A DNA stretch of 64,000 bases, taken from NCBI GenBank assembly GCA_938027685.1, contig CALJAM010000002.1, forward strand, positions 124,001-188,000, written 5' to 3'. The stretch's first letter is position 1. Each line of letters starts with the position of its first letter. Positions 44,685 through 59,076 of this stretch are shown here, piece after piece. Position numbers and translations under genes: made by a program. The DNA comes from an uncultured Bryobacteraceae bacterium. GTDB lineage: Bacteria > Acidobacteriota > Terriglobia > Bryobacterales > Bryobacteraceae. The notes beneath the pieces were generated by a model. That model had not been told where the DNA came from. It was given only the letters and a program-made list of their open reading frames with translations, and made no database searches.

Positions 44685-45686
44685 TCAGCGGTGTAATCCT
44701 CGTGCCCGCAACATGGGGAGCAAGAGATCGAGGCGGTCGGTCTGGATGTAATCCGGACCTGCGTCTATCATGCGCCCCAGACCGAACTCGGTCTCGTTAG
44801 GACCCATGGCGTTGAGGAAAACCTTGCGCCCGGCCAAGTGCGCCTCCACGATCAGCCGTTCCGTGAACTGCGGCCAGTCCACATTCACGATGGGCGGGTC
44901 GAGTTCGCGGATCAGGATCGGCAGACCCACCAGTCCCAACGGCACGGTGGGCCGGATGAGGAAGCGCGGCGACACGGCCAGGGTGCGTCGCAACAGGTCC
45001 CAGTCGCCGCAGTAAAGCGTCAGCTTGCCCAACAAGCCGTGCCGTGCGACGGCCTCCACCAGCTTCTCCGGAGTGCCGGCCTTGAAGTCGATGTCGGGTA
45101 GCGCTCCGCCTTTGATCGTTTCCAGCGCCTCGTCGAGCGTGGGGACGCGCTCGCCCTTGAACTGCGGGCCGAACCATGAGCCGGCGTCGAGCTTCCTGAT
45201 CTCTTCCAGCGTCATTTGCGATACGCGGCCCCGCCCGTCGGTCGTGCGATCCACCGTGTCGTCGTGCATGACGACCAGATGCCCGTCGCGTGTCTGGCGC
45301 ACGTCGAACTCGATCAGATCCGCTCCGAGCTCGATGGCCTTGCGGAAGGCAGCGAGCGTGTTTTCGGGGGCGTGCCGGGAGGCGCCGCGGTGGGCCACCA
45401 CCATCACCCCGGGCCACTCATAGATCGGCGCGCCGTTCTTGCGGACGCGCAACGTCCGCGCGACCCTGGCGTCCACCACGGCTTCGTAGCCGTCCTGGTT
45501 CACCCGGCCTTCGATGACGTAGACAGGGACTTCCCGTTCCGCGTGTAGGCGGATGCATGTGACGGTGAGGTTCTTGACGTGAGCTTCCGCCAGGTGAATG
45601 GCCTCGACGGGACTGATAAGCGTCGGTTGAGCCCAGAGAGCGGGCAGAAACGCGGCAAAGATGCGGAGGGTCAGCGCCATGACCAT
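44685..45686 (-). CDS. Exported PepSY-GDPD phosphodiesterase fusion
   Basis: 333 aa from the ATG at 45686 with GGGAG 6 bases upstream; the 542-aa open frame is a shadow of the divergent gene. Signal peptide (about 1-19), then a PepSY-like domain (about 24-90: SPVEAIHLAEAHVKN, VYVIEGRVNQDGYEAVVDA). The glycerophosphodiester phosphodiesterase domain follows: VAHRGASRHAPENTLAAF, ELGADLIEFDVRQTRDGHLVVMHD-type metal motif, DIDFKAG. It cuts glycerophosphodiesters to glycerol-3-phosphate. PepSY is usually a protease-inhibitor or heme/peptidoglycan-linked module, so the fusion is unusual. Divergent from amidohydrolase 2. Confidence 0.88.
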   Translation of the reverse strand: MVMALTLRIFAAFLPALWAQPTLISPVEAIHLAEAHVKNLTVTCIRLHAEREVPVYVIEGRVNQDGYEAVVDARVARTLRVRKNGAPIYEWPGVMVVAHRGASRHAPENTLAAFRKAIELGADLIEFDVRQTRDGHLVVMHDDTVDRTTDGRGRVSQMTLEEIRKLDAGSWFGPQFKGERVPTLDEALETIKGGALPDIDFKAGTPEKLVEAVARHGLLGKLTLYCGDWDLLRRTLAVSPRFLIRPTVPLGLVGLPILIRELDPPIVNVDWPQFTERLIVEAHLAGRKVFLNAMGPNETEFGLGRMIDAGPDYIQTDRLDLLLPMLRARGLHR

Positions 45687-45748
45687 AAGTTTCTCCCGAG
45701 TGGGACCGCTCGCGGGGCGGGCCGGTTGGCGCGGCCGCTCCGTGCTAC

Positions 45749-45754
45749 TACAAT
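45749..45754 (+). promoter_or_regulatory. -10 box (TACAAT) with leaderless spacing
   Basis: TACAAT ends exactly 7 bases before the ATG at 45762. No Shine-Dalgarno sequence lies between. The paralogous gene at 10372 has the same spacing. Confidence 0.5.
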
Positions 45755-45761
45755 CGCGGGT

Positions 45762-47051
45762 ATGAACGTGCTTGCGTTGGTGTTGTTGGCCCAGGCAGCC
45801 GCCCCGCAGCCGGAGTTCGATCTGCTGCTGAAAGGCGGTCACGTCATCGACCCCCGGAATCGGCTCAACGAGCGCCGCGACGTGGCCATCAGGAACGGGC
45901 GCATCGCGGCCGTCGAACGGGAAATCGCCGCTACGCGCGCGCTGAAGGCCGTGGATGTCACCGGTTTCTACGTCACGCCCGGCCTGGTGGACATTCACGT
46001 CCATGTCTACGCGGGGACCGGAATGCGTAACGCCTACTCGGGCGATCTCAGTGTCTACCCCGATGGGCACACCTTCCGCAGCGGCGTGACCACCGTCGTG
46101 GACGCAGGCAGCTCGGGATGGCGCAATTTTCCCGATTTCAAGGACCGCGTGATCGACCGCTCCCGCACGCGCGTGTTGGCCATGCTCAACATCGTGGGAC
46201 GCGGAATGGGGGGCGGCAAGATCGAACAGGATACCGCCGACATGGATCCCAAGGCGACGGCGGAAACGGCTCGCCGTTTCAAAGAAATCATCGTCGGCAT
46301 CAAGACCGCTCACTACGCGGCGCCCGACTGGACCGCGGTGGATCGCGCCCTGGAGGCGGGCCGCCTAGCCGGCCTGCCCATCATGGTGGACTTCGGCAGT
46401 TTTCTCCCCGAACGGCCCTTCCAGCAACTGGTCCTGGAAAAACTGCGGCCCGGCGATATTTACACGCACACCTATCTGGCCAGGGTGCCCATGCTTGACG
46501 AAGAAGGCCAGGTGCTGCCTTATCTTTTTGGCGCCCGCAAGCGCGGCGTCATCTTCGACCTCGGCCACGGCGCCGGCAGCTTCGTCTTCCGCCAGGCGGC
46601 GCCCGCCGTCCGCCAGGGTTTCACGCCGGACACCATCTCGACCGACCTGCACGTCAGCAGCATGAACGCGGGCATGAAAGACATGCTCAACGTGATGTCG
46701 AAGATGCTGAACCTCGGCATGTCGCTCGAGGACGTGATCCTGTGTTCCACCTGGCGGCCCGCGCAGGTCATCCGCCGCGAGGAACTGGGGCATCTTACTC
46801 CCGGCGCGGCCGCCGACGTCGCCGTCCTCAATCTGCGTTACGGCAGTTTCGGCTTCGTGGACGTCTACGGTGCGCGCCTTCGAGGAGACCGCAAGCTGGA
46901 AGCCGAGCTCACGCTGCGCGATGGACGCGTGGTCTGGGACCTCAATGGGCTCACCCGCTCGGACTGGAACCGGCTGCCGCGCGACTACGGTCCCCAAGGG
47001 GACCCGCGCTGGGATGCCACCATTGGGGCGGGCGCGCCGCAGCGCAAGTGA
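45762..47051 (+). CDS. Exported amidohydrolase/dihydroorotase-like enzyme (paralogue 2)
   Basis: 429 aa from the ATG at 45762. Signal peptide MNVLALVLLAQAAA. The same framework as the gene at 9113-10372: DLLLKGGHVIDPRNRLNE, VDIHVHVYAGTGMRN, RSGVTTVVDAGSSGWRNF, VGIKTAHYAAPD, FDLGHGAGSF, ISTDLHVSSMNAGMKD. All metal ligands of subtype I amidohydrolases are kept. The two proteins are clear paralogues with different C-terminal tails (this one ends in a Gly/Pro-rich stretch). Substrate unknown; cyclic amide, imide or lactone hydrolysis is likely. Confidence 0.88.
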   Translation: MNVLALVLLAQAAAPQPEFDLLLKGGHVIDPRNRLNERRDVAIRNGRIAAVEREIAATRALKAVDVTGFYVTPGLVDIHVHVYAGTGMRNAYSGDLSVYPDGHTFRSGVTTVVDAGSSGWRNFPDFKDRVIDRSRTRVLAMLNIVGRGMGGGKIEQDTADMDPKATAETARRFKEIIVGIKTAHYAAPDWTAVDRALEAGRLAGLPIMVDFGSFLPERPFQQLVLEKLRPGDIYTHTYLARVPMLDEEGQVLPYLFGARKRGVIFDLGHGAGSFVFRQAAPAVRQGFTPDTISTDLHVSSMNAGMKDMLNVMSKMLNLGMSLEDVILCSTWRPAQVIRREELGHLTPGAAADVAVLNLRYGSFGFVDVYGARLRGDRKLEAELTLRDGRVVWDLNGLTRSDWNRLPRDYGPQGDPRWDATIGAGAPQRK

Positions 47052-47058
47052 GCCTAGC

Positions 47059-47082
47059 GCTCGGGCACACTCGTGCGTGAGC
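47059..47082. terminator. Possible bidirectional hairpin between convergent genes
   Basis: GCTC, a 2x2 internal loop, GCAC, a 4-base loop, GTGC and GAGC: 8 paired positions between the amidohydrolase stop and the FKBP gene stop. No U-run on either strand. Confidence 0.3.
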
Positions 47083-47110
47083 CCTTGCAGTCGTGTGGGG
47101 TTTCAGTCGT

Positions 47111-47554
47111 TCAGGCTTCGCCTTCCTGCACGATCTCCAACAACTCGATGTCGAAGGTCAGATCCTTGCCGGCGAGGGGATGGTTCGCGTCCAGCGTGAT
47201 CGAGGTTTCCGTGACCGCCGTGACAAGCACCGGCGTCACGCGCCCGTCGGGATGCTGAAGCTGGAGCCGGTCTCCAACCTGGGGGTCCAGATCCGGAGGC
47301 ACCCGGCGGCGATCCACCTCGATGACTAGGAAGTCGGCGTGCGGACCGTAGGCCTCCTCGGCCGGGATCCTTTGGGTCTTGGTTTCGCCGGGGGTCATGC
47401 CGATGACGGCATTTTCGAAACCCGGGATGAGCTGGCCATCACCGATCGTGAATTCCAGCGGTCCGCTGCGTAGCGAGGAATCGAACACCGTGCCGTCGTC
47501 CAGTCTCCCGGTGTAATTAACTCTGACAGTGTCGCCTAACTTTGCTTGAGCCAT
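47111..47554 (-). CDS. SlyD-like FKBP-type peptidyl-prolyl isomerase
   Basis: 147 aa from the ATG at 47554; the upstream open frame lacks support. FKBP half-domains flank an IF (insert-in-flap) domain: VRVNYTGRLDDGTVFDSS, FTIGDGQLIPGFENAVIGM, the insert (about 70-120, FLVIEVDRRRVPPD) and the return VDANHPLAGKDLTFDIELLE (here LDANHPLAGKDL). This is the SlyD layout. SlyD in Proteobacteria has a His/Cys metal tail, which is absent here. It catalyses proline isomerisation and acts as a folding helper. Confidence 0.93.
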   Translation of the reverse strand: MAQAKLGDTVRVNYTGRLDDGTVFDSSLRSGPLEFTIGDGQLIPGFENAVIGMTPGETKTQRIPAEEAYGPHADFLVIEVDRRRVPPDLDPQVGDRLQLQHPDGRVTPVLVTAVTETSITLDANHPLAGKDLTFDIELLEIVQEGEA

Positions 47555-47649
47555 GTTCGTCTGATGCCCAGGATTGGAGGTCGGATCCAAGGCGGGGCAC
47601 CTTGAGTATAACATCCCGGCGTGGCCGCGGTCGTGGCCCTGAGCCGGAA

Positions 47650-47679
47650 TTGACCCGCCGGGCCGGTCTCCGATACACT
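47650..47679 (+). promoter_or_regulatory. Promoter of metK
   Basis: TTGACC (47650-47655), 18 bases, TACACT (47674-47679). The leader to GTG 47765 is about 80 bases. It was checked for SAM-I, SAM-II and SAH riboswitch consensus features and none fits. Confidence 0.45.
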
Positions 47680-47764
47680 TTGAAATGCTGCCCGTCGAGG
47701 GTCGACCCGCGGGGCGCTACAAGCGCAGTCGGGCATGTCAAGCAACCGAGATGGAGGTTTCGGA

Positions 47765-50246
<2,482 letters not shown>

Positions 50247-50247
<1 letters not shown>

Positions 50248-51542
50248 TGCCGACCGCCGCCGCCAACCCCCGGGGTGAAACAGTGGCTGAGCCCTCGCAA
50301 ATTCGCCGGACGCTGGAAATCGCGGTGCCCGCCGCCGAGGTGAGCGAGGCTACCGAGCGCGCCGTCGCCAGCCTCCAGAAAAAAGTCCACCTGCGCGGTT
50401 TCCGGCCTGGCAAGGCGCCCGCCAGCCTCCTCCACCGTCTCTATGCGGACGAAATACGGCGCGAAGTTCTCAACGAGCTGGTGCCCAAGTACCTCTTCAA
50501 ACGGGCCGAAGAGGAGGGGCTGGTCATCGTGGGAACGCCCGAGATCCGCAACGTCCACTTTCAGCCCGGCGATCCCCTGCGCTTTACCGCCGAATTCGAA
50601 ATTCAGCCCGAAATCGAGCTTGGCGAATACAAGGGCATCGCCATCCCCTACCAGGAGCCGGAGGTCAGCGACGAAGACGTAGCGGAGCGGCTGGAACAAC
50701 TGCGGCGCGAGAGGGCCGAGCTGGTCACGGTCGAGCCCCGGCCGCTCGTCGAAGGCGACTTCGCCCTGTTGGCGATCGAAAGCGTCGCCGGCGTCGATCC
50801 GCCCATACGGCAGGAGGACCTTTCGTTGGAAATCGGCGGCGAAGACACCTTGCCCGCATTCACCGAGAATCTCCTCGGCCTTTCGCCCGGCGAGGAGAAG
50901 GAATTCGACGTGCGCTATCCCGACGACTACGGCCGGCCCCGCCTGGCAGGCAAGACCGTGCGTTTTCGCGTGCGCGTCAAGGCCGTGCGACGAAAGGAAC
51001 TGCCCGAGCTGAACGACGAGTTTGCGAAGGATCTGGGTGACTACATGAATCTGGAGGAGCTGCGCGAGGCCGTGCGCCGGTCCATCCTCATGGAGCGGCA
51101 GGCTGAAGCGCGTCGCCAGGCTGAGGAGCGTCTGGTGGACAGGCTGGTCGAGATGCACGATTTCCCTGTCCCCGACGCTTACGTGGAGCGGCAACTGGAG
51201 CTGGAGGCCGAGCGCTCCATCCAGGCGCTGGAATCCCAGGGCCTGGATCCGGGCAGGGTCAACTGGGAGCAATTCAAGCAGTCGCGGCGCGACCGCGCTG
51301 TTCGCGATGTGAAGGCTTCACTCATACTGGAGAAAATCGCCGACCGCGAAGGCATCTATGCGACCCAGGACGAGGTGGAGCGCGAAGTGCAACGCATCGC
51401 CCGCCAGGAACGACAGCCCGTCGCCGCCGTGCGCATGAGGCTCGAGAAGGAGGACGGTCTGAGGCGTATCGCGCACCGCATCCGGACCCAGAAGACCCTC
51501 GACTTTCTTTTCGAGCACGCCACTAAGACGCCCGGCGAGTGA
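50247..51542 (+). CDS. tig: Trigger factor
   Basis: 431 aa from the ATG at 50247 (TGATG junction with ahcY, GAGGGG 5 bases upstream). N-terminal ribosome-binding domain with signature LRGFRPGKAPASLL (about 52-65). FKBP domain (about 160-250). C-terminal chaperone arms with long helices (EELREAVRRSILMERQ, then RQLELEAERS). It binds nascent chains at the ribosome exit. In many genomes clpP-clpX follow; here a hairpin and an exopolysaccharide cluster follow. Confidence 0.96.
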
Positions 51543-51545
51543 AAC

Positions 51546-51565
51546 GGCGGCTGCAGAGTGCCGCC
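51546..51565 (+). terminator. GC hairpin after tig
   Basis: GGCGGC, an 8-base loop, GCCGCC: a perfect 6-bp all-GC stem starting 4 bases after the tig stop. A T-poor tail follows. It plausibly ends the metK-ahcY-tig transcript. Confidence 0.4.
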
Positions 51566-51578
51566 GGCAGTCTTGCTG

Positions 51579-51584
51579 TAGAAT
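51579..51584 (+). promoter_or_regulatory. Candidate -10 box (TAGAAT) of the exopolysaccharide genes
   Basis: TAGAAT between the tig hairpin and the first export gene. No good -35. The expected leader is about 100 bases and contains the palindrome at 51598-51611. Confidence 0.4.
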
Positions 51585-51597
51585 AAACGAAAGCGGT

Positions 51598-51611
51598 GCA
51601 GCTCGAGCTGC
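51598..51611. promoter_or_regulatory. Perfect 14-base palindrome, possible operator
   Basis: GCAGCTCGAGCTGC reads the same on both strands and lies 13 bases after the TAGAAT box, just past the likely transcript start. This is the place for a repressor site, or a short RNA hairpin. Only one copy was noticed. Confidence 0.3.
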
Positions 51612-51692
51612 TCGCAAGCACAGGTGTTCCTAAACTTTTCGTCCCGCAGGCATAACGCGAGACCGAGGACCCCCACGTGCAGGAGGAGTGGG

Positions 51693-52322
51693 ATGCAAAG
51701 ATTCCTTGCGACAGCGCTGGTGATCCTTAGTGCAGCCACCCTGCTCGTCGCTCAGACCCAGCAGCCTACGCCGCGGGAAGCGGAACCGGCCCGGCCGGCC
51801 GAGCCCGCTCCGGCCACGCTGGCCGAGGCCCCGCCCGCCGCCGTGGATCCCCGCACTTACATCATCGGGCCCGAGGACATCCTGCTGATCCGCGTCTGGC
51901 GAGAGCCGGAACATTCCGGACTGGTCACGGTTAGGCCTGACGGTAAAATCACCCTGCCGCTTATCGGCGACATACAGGCCGCCGGCCTTACCCCCGACAA
52001 ACTCGACGCCGAGGTCACGGCGGCCCTTTCCAAGTACATCAACAACCCGGACGTCATCGTCTCCGTGCAGGCGGTGCGCAGCAAGCGCTACTACGTCACC
52101 GGGGAAGTCAACCGACCTGGAGCCTACCCGCTCGTCACCCCCGTCACCGTGCTGGAGGCGCTCACCCTGGCCGGCGGCTTCCGCGATTTCGCCAACAAGA
52201 AGAACATTACCATCCTGCGCGGCAACCAGCGCTTCAAGTTCAACTACAACGAGGTAATCAAGGGCAAAAAGCTTTCGCAGAATATCGTCCTTCAGCACGG
52301 CGATTACATCATCGTCCCGTGA
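51693..52322 (+). CDS. Polysaccharide export protein (Wza/GumB-like)
   Basis: 209 aa from the ATG at 51693, with GGAGG 7 bases upstream. A signal peptide without a lipobox Cys (ALVILSAATLLVAQT) and a Pro/Ala/Glu-rich linker (about 20-50) precede the poly_export domain (YIIGPEDILLIRVWREPEHSG-type) and an SLBB domain (RYYVTGEVNRPGAYPL, ILRGNQRFKFNYNEV). Shorter than Wza (about 380 aa). It should form the outer-membrane or periplasmic export conduit for exopolysaccharide. Confidence 0.9.
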   Translation: MQRFLATALVILSAATLLVAQTQQPTPREAEPARPAEPAPATLAEAPPAAVDPRTYIIGPEDILLIRVWREPEHSGLVTVRPDGKITLPLIGDIQAAGLTPDKLDAEVTAALSKYINNPDVIVSVQAVRSKRYYVTGEVNRPGAYPLVTPVTVLEALTLAGGFRDFANKKNITILRGNQRFKFNYNEVIKGKKLSQNIVLQHGDYIIVP

Positions 52323-52329
52323 AGTTCCC

Positions 52330-54021
52330 ATGGGCTCAATCACTCGCGATCCGATAAGAAATCCAGCGATGCAGCCGCCTGCGGAAACCGTCTCCATGCC
52401 CCGGCGCCCGTTGGATGTCGAGGATTATCTCGATATCGTCAGACGGAACAAGAGCTGGCTGGCCGGGCCGTCCTTCGCCGGTCTGGTGATCGCGGTGGTC
52501 GTCGCCTTCCTCTGGCCGGATACGTACGTCTCCGAGGCCACCGTCCAGGTCACGCCGCCTCAGGTGCCCCAGCACCTGGTTCCTTCCAACATCAACGTCG
52601 AGATCTCGCAGCGCGTCAGCGCCATGGCCTCCAACATCCTGAGCCGGCCCGTGCTCACCAACATCATTCAGACCTACAATCTGTACCCGCGCGAGCGGGC
52701 GCGCCTGCCCATGGAGGACATCATTGAGCGCATGCGCGGCCGGGACATTCGCATCTCTCCGGTCACGCGCCTTTCCACGGCATCGCGCGAACGCGCCTCG
52801 GTCTTCCGCATCTCCTTCGCCTACGAGAATCGCTTCCTGGCGCAAAAGGTGGCGGCCGACCTGGCCGGACGTTTCATCGAGGAGAACATCCGCGCCCGCT
52901 CCAGCCAGTCCGTGCAAACCACCGAGTTCCTCAAGGACCAGCTCCAGCAGGCCAAGCAGGAACTGGACGCCTGGGAGAACAAGCTGGCTGAATTTCGGGT
53001 GCGCAATAGCGGTCGCCTTCCAGACCAGCTCGATCGCAACCTGAACGCCATCCGCGCCTTCGAGACCCAGCTCGCCGGCATCAACGACGCCATCAACCGT
53101 CTCGCGCAGGAGAAGCTGCTGCTGGAGTCGCAGATCCGCATCGCTCGGGATCAAATGGCGGCCATCACGACCTCGCGTGAGGTGACCGAAGCGCCTGTGC
53201 GGCGGGAGCGGCTGGTCGAGGTCGAACGCCAGATCGTCGCGCTGGAAACGGCGCTGGCCGGTCTGCGCGAGCGTTACCGCGAAAGCCATCCCGACGTGCA
53301 GCGTCTCGAGCGTCAGCTGGCGGGGCTCCGCAAGCAGAGGGAATCGCTGTTGAGCGAAGAGACGGCGCTCCGCGCTGAAGAGTCGCGGTTGCGCATGCTC
53401 AGCCCCGATCAGTTGAAGGCTCTACGCACCGCCGAGGCTGCCATTGCGCGCCTGCAGAGCCAGATCGAAGCCAAGAATCTGGAAATGGAAGCCAAGATCA
53501 AGGAGCAGCAGAATTTCCAGCGGCTCATCAAACAATACCAGAGCTATATCGAGACCAGTCCTCTGGTCGAGCGCGAATACGCCGAGCTGACGCGCAACCG
53601 CGATCTGGCGCGGGCGCGTTACGAGGACCTCAGCAAGCGCGCCTCGGTTTCCGAGATGGCAACGGATCTGGTGGCGCGCGGCCAAGGGGACAAGCTGGAA
53701 TTGCTCGAACCGGCTTCGCTGCCCGAAAGGCCGGCGAAGCCCAACCGGTTGCTCATTATCGCCGCAGGGTTCGGCGCGGGGCTGGTATTGGGCGTCTTCG
53801 CCATCGGCGCGCGCGAGATGAAAGACACGTCGCTCAAAACGCTCAAGGACGTTCGCGCCTATACCAAACTGGCGATCCTGGGCACGATCCCTCTGCTGGA
53901 GCACGACCTGGTGGTGCGGCGCAAACGGCGCCTGGCGTGGCTTGCCTGGTCGGCTGCCTCGCTGCTGGGCATCGCCGCCATGGCGGGATCGGTCTTGTAT
54001 TACTACAGTACGCGCACGTAG
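52330..54021 (+). CDS. Chain-length/GumC-like polysaccharide co-polymerase
   Basis: 563 aa from the ATG at 52330; later ATGs at 52369 and 52396 would shorten the tail. Wzz domain: DVEDYLDIVRRNKSWL before TM1 (about 45-62). A long periplasmic coiled coil (about 190-430) contains ESHPDVQRLERQLAGL, then ETSPLVEREYAELTRN. TM2 (about 473-493) follows a Pro-rich SLPERPAKPN. A third hydrophobic stretch at the very C-terminus (about 538-555) is unusual. There is no fused kinase; the ATPase is the next gene. It sets chain length and couples export. Confidence 0.9.
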   Translation: MGSITRDPIRNPAMQPPAETVSMPRRPLDVEDYLDIVRRNKSWLAGPSFAGLVIAVVVAFLWPDTYVSEATVQVTPPQVPQHLVPSNINVEISQRVSAMASNILSRPVLTNIIQTYNLYPRERARLPMEDIIERMRGRDIRISPVTRLSTASRERASVFRISFAYENRFLAQKVAADLAGRFIEENIRARSSQSVQTTEFLKDQLQQAKQELDAWENKLAEFRVRNSGRLPDQLDRNLNAIRAFETQLAGINDAINRLAQEKLLLESQIRIARDQMAAITTSREVTEAPVRRERLVEVERQIVALETALAGLRERYRESHPDVQRLERQLAGLRKQRESLLSEETALRAEESRLRMLSPDQLKALRTAEAAIARLQSQIEAKNLEMEAKIKEQQNFQRLIKQYQSYIETSPLVEREYAELTRNRDLARARYEDLSKRASVSEMATDLVARGQGDKLELLEPASLPERPAKPNRLLIIAAGFGAGLVLGVFAIGAREMKDTSLKTLKDVRAYTKLAILGTIPLLEHDLVVRRKRRLAWLAWSAASLLGIAAMAGSVLYYYSTRT

Positions 54022-54050
54022 AAGCAAAACAGAGACGACGAGGAGATCTC

Positions 54051-54977
54051 ATGAGCCGAGTTCACGACGCACTGCGGCGGGCCGAGCAGATGATGAGCGC
54101 CGCGAGCGAGGCCGCCGGGGCCGCCGCCCAGCTGCCGCAGGCCGGGCCCGAGTCCGAATTGGCGCCTGCGGCCGGCTTTATCGAGCGGCTCGACGAAGTG
54201 CCGTTCCGGCCTGCGCCCGAGGCCCTCTTGATCGATCTTGCTCGTCCTCACGATCCTCCGAGCGAAGAGTTCCGCAGCCTGCGCACAAGACTCAACCACC
54301 TGCAAAATCTCCAACCGCTCCACTCCGTCGTCGTTACCAGTCCCTCGCCCGCCGAAGGCAAGTCCTTCGTGGCCGCCAATCTCGCCATCGCGCAGGGGCA
54401 ACTAAGCGGCAATTACACTCTGCTGGCGGACTTCGACCTGCGGCGTCCGGTGATCCACAGCCTCTTTCAGATTCCGCGCGCCCCGGGAATCACCGACTAC
54501 CTGCTGGGCAACGCCCCGCTCGAAGCCGTCATCAAGCGTGTGGCGGGCATGAACCTCTGTCTGATGCCGGCCGGCTCCCTGGTCAAGAACCCGCTGGAAC
54601 TGATCAACCTGCGGCAGGTGAGAGTGCTGCTGCGGGAGTTCCCGCGGATCTTCAATTGGGTCATCCTGGACAGCCCGCCGCTGCTGTTCTCGGCCGACGC
54701 CAATTTGCTCGGCACCATGGCCGACGGCACCATTCTCGTGGTTCGCATCGGGCAGACCACGATCGATACCGTGGTGCGAGCCATGCAGTCGTTGTGCGAG
54801 AACAACGTCATCGGCGTGGTGGTCAACGGAGCCCGAGCCGGCGAACTCTACAGCAAGTACACCTATTACTATTCCAGCTACGGCTACCGCGAACGCGAGG
54901 AAGAAGCGACGGAGGTCGCAACCGCGGAAGGCGCCGCCGACAGCGCGGGGCAGGGCGCTGCAAGCCCCGGCGCCTGA
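54051..54977 (+). CDS. BY-kinase-like exopolysaccharide ATPase with Tyr cluster
   Basis: 308 aa from the ATG at 54051 with GAGGAG 6 bases upstream. P-loop variant TSPSPAEGKSF (Lys104), Walker A' LLADFDLRRP (Asp127) and Walker B VILDSPP (204-210) define bacterial tyrosine kinases of the CpsD/Wzc type. Near the C-terminus, seven tyrosines fall within 13 residues (267-279), the usual site of autophosphorylation. The kinase is separate from its membrane activator, as in Firmicutes. It should control polymer length or export with the GumC-like protein. The gene ends 10 bases from a convergent gene. Confidence 0.92.
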   Translation: MSRVHDALRRAEQMMSAASEAAGAAAQLPQAGPESELAPAAGFIERLDEVPFRPAPEALLIDLARPHDPPSEEFRSLRTRLNHLQNLQPLHSVVVTSPSPAEGKSFVAANLAIAQGQLSGNYTLLADFDLRRPVIHSLFQIPRAPGITDYLLGNAPLEAVIKRVAGMNLCLMPAGSLVKNPLELINLRQVRVLLREFPRIFNWVILDSPPLLFSADANLLGTMADGTILVVRIGQTTIDTVVRAMQSLCENNVIGVVVNGARAGELYSKYTYYYSSYGYREREEEATEVATAEGAADSAGQGAASPGA

Positions 54978-54987
54978 GAGGCGCCGC

Positions 54988-55806
54988 TCAGCGCTTGACG
55001 ATCGGCCGCAGCGGCCTCACGTAGATGGAACGGAACGCCACCGGCCCGTGATCGCCTTGCAGCATGATGGGGTTCTCCGGCGCTTCGGCGATCGGCATGT
55101 GCGCGCGCGTCGGGCCGTCCACTTCCACGTTGACCTGCACGGGAAGCCCGTTGTGCAGCACGCGGATGAAACGCGCGTTCTCGATCTTGCGCCCCGAGGC
55201 GTCGAAACGCGGGGCACGGAACCAGATATGAAACGACTGCCACTCGCCCGGCCGCCGGCTCGCGTTGCGCAAAGGCGGCGAGCCGCCCACTCCTTTACCG
55301 TCGATCCACCGATGATAAATCGCGCCGCAATCGGACGTTCTTAGCGGTTCCGGTGAGCCCCAACTGTCGAAGATCTGCACCTCGTAAAGGCCGTGCAGAT
55401 ACACGCCCGAGTTCGAGCCCTTGGCCAGCATGAATTCGAGGTAAAGCTCGATGTCACCGAACTTCTCCTCGGTCACCAGGTTCACGGTCCGCCCGTTCGG
55501 ACCGTTGAGCAACCGGTCTCCCGGAATGGGCACCGCGAACAGGCGCGTCGGCGCCAGGTAGGGTTCCCAGCGCACCCCGCGCGTAGTCGTCCATTCGTTG
55601 GGCAGCTTGTCGTCCTGAGGGCGCCAGCCCGTCAGGTCGCGGCCGTTGAACAGAGACCGCCAACCTTCCTCCAGCAGGAAGGGCGGATCGCCGTGATGCT
55701 CGCCGTCGTTCAACTCGAGGAGTTTCTGGGCGGTCAGTGAGCAGCATGCAAGCAGAAGGACAAGAGCGACGCGGGACAGCTTGCGCATAGCTTTATTCTG
55801 AGCCAA
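54988..55806 (-). CDS. Exported DUF1080 (3-keto-disaccharide hydrolase-like) protein
   Basis: 272 aa from a TTG at 55806, preferred since GGAGG lies 6 bases upstream; the ATG at 55788 is too far from it. Signal peptide (about 8-27). DUF1080 concanavalin-like fold: GWRSLFNGRDLTGWRP, FGDIELYLEFML, NSGVYLHGLYEVQIFDSWG, PGEWQSFHIWFRAPRF, then VNVEVDGPTRAHMPI. Some family members cleave 3-keto-glycosides. Located downstream of carB but on the same strand with its own ribosome site. Confidence 0.88.
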   Translation of the reverse strand: MAQNKAMRKLSRVALVLLLACCSLTAQKLLELNDGEHHGDPPFLLEEGWRSLFNGRDLTGWRPQDDKLPNEWTTTRGVRWEPYLAPTRLFAVPIPGDRLLNGPNGRTVNLVTEEKFGDIELYLEFMLAKGSNSGVYLHGLYEVQIFDSWGSPEPLRTSDCGAIYHRWIDGKGVGGSPPLRNASRRPGEWQSFHIWFRAPRFDASGRKIENARFIRVLHNGLPVQVNVEVDGPTRAHMPIAEAPENPIMLQGDHGPVAFRSIYVRPLRPIVKR

Positions 55807-55838
55807 GGGGAGCCTCCTTGGTAAGGCCGGGCCGCTTC

Positions 55839-59069
<3,231 letters not shown>

Positions 59070-59076
59070 GCGGGCT

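Noticed and set aside
45579-45761. Longer N-terminus for the second amidohydrolase
   Set aside because: It would overlap the divergent PepSY-GDPD gene and hide the signal peptide; the TACAAT box lies inside it.
47680-47764. SAM- or SAH-type riboswitch before metK
   Set aside because: GCGCTACAAGCGC is faintly like the SAH riboswitch core, but the conserved GAGGaGCGcUGCAA order and closing stems are absent; SAM-I and SAM-II cores are also absent.
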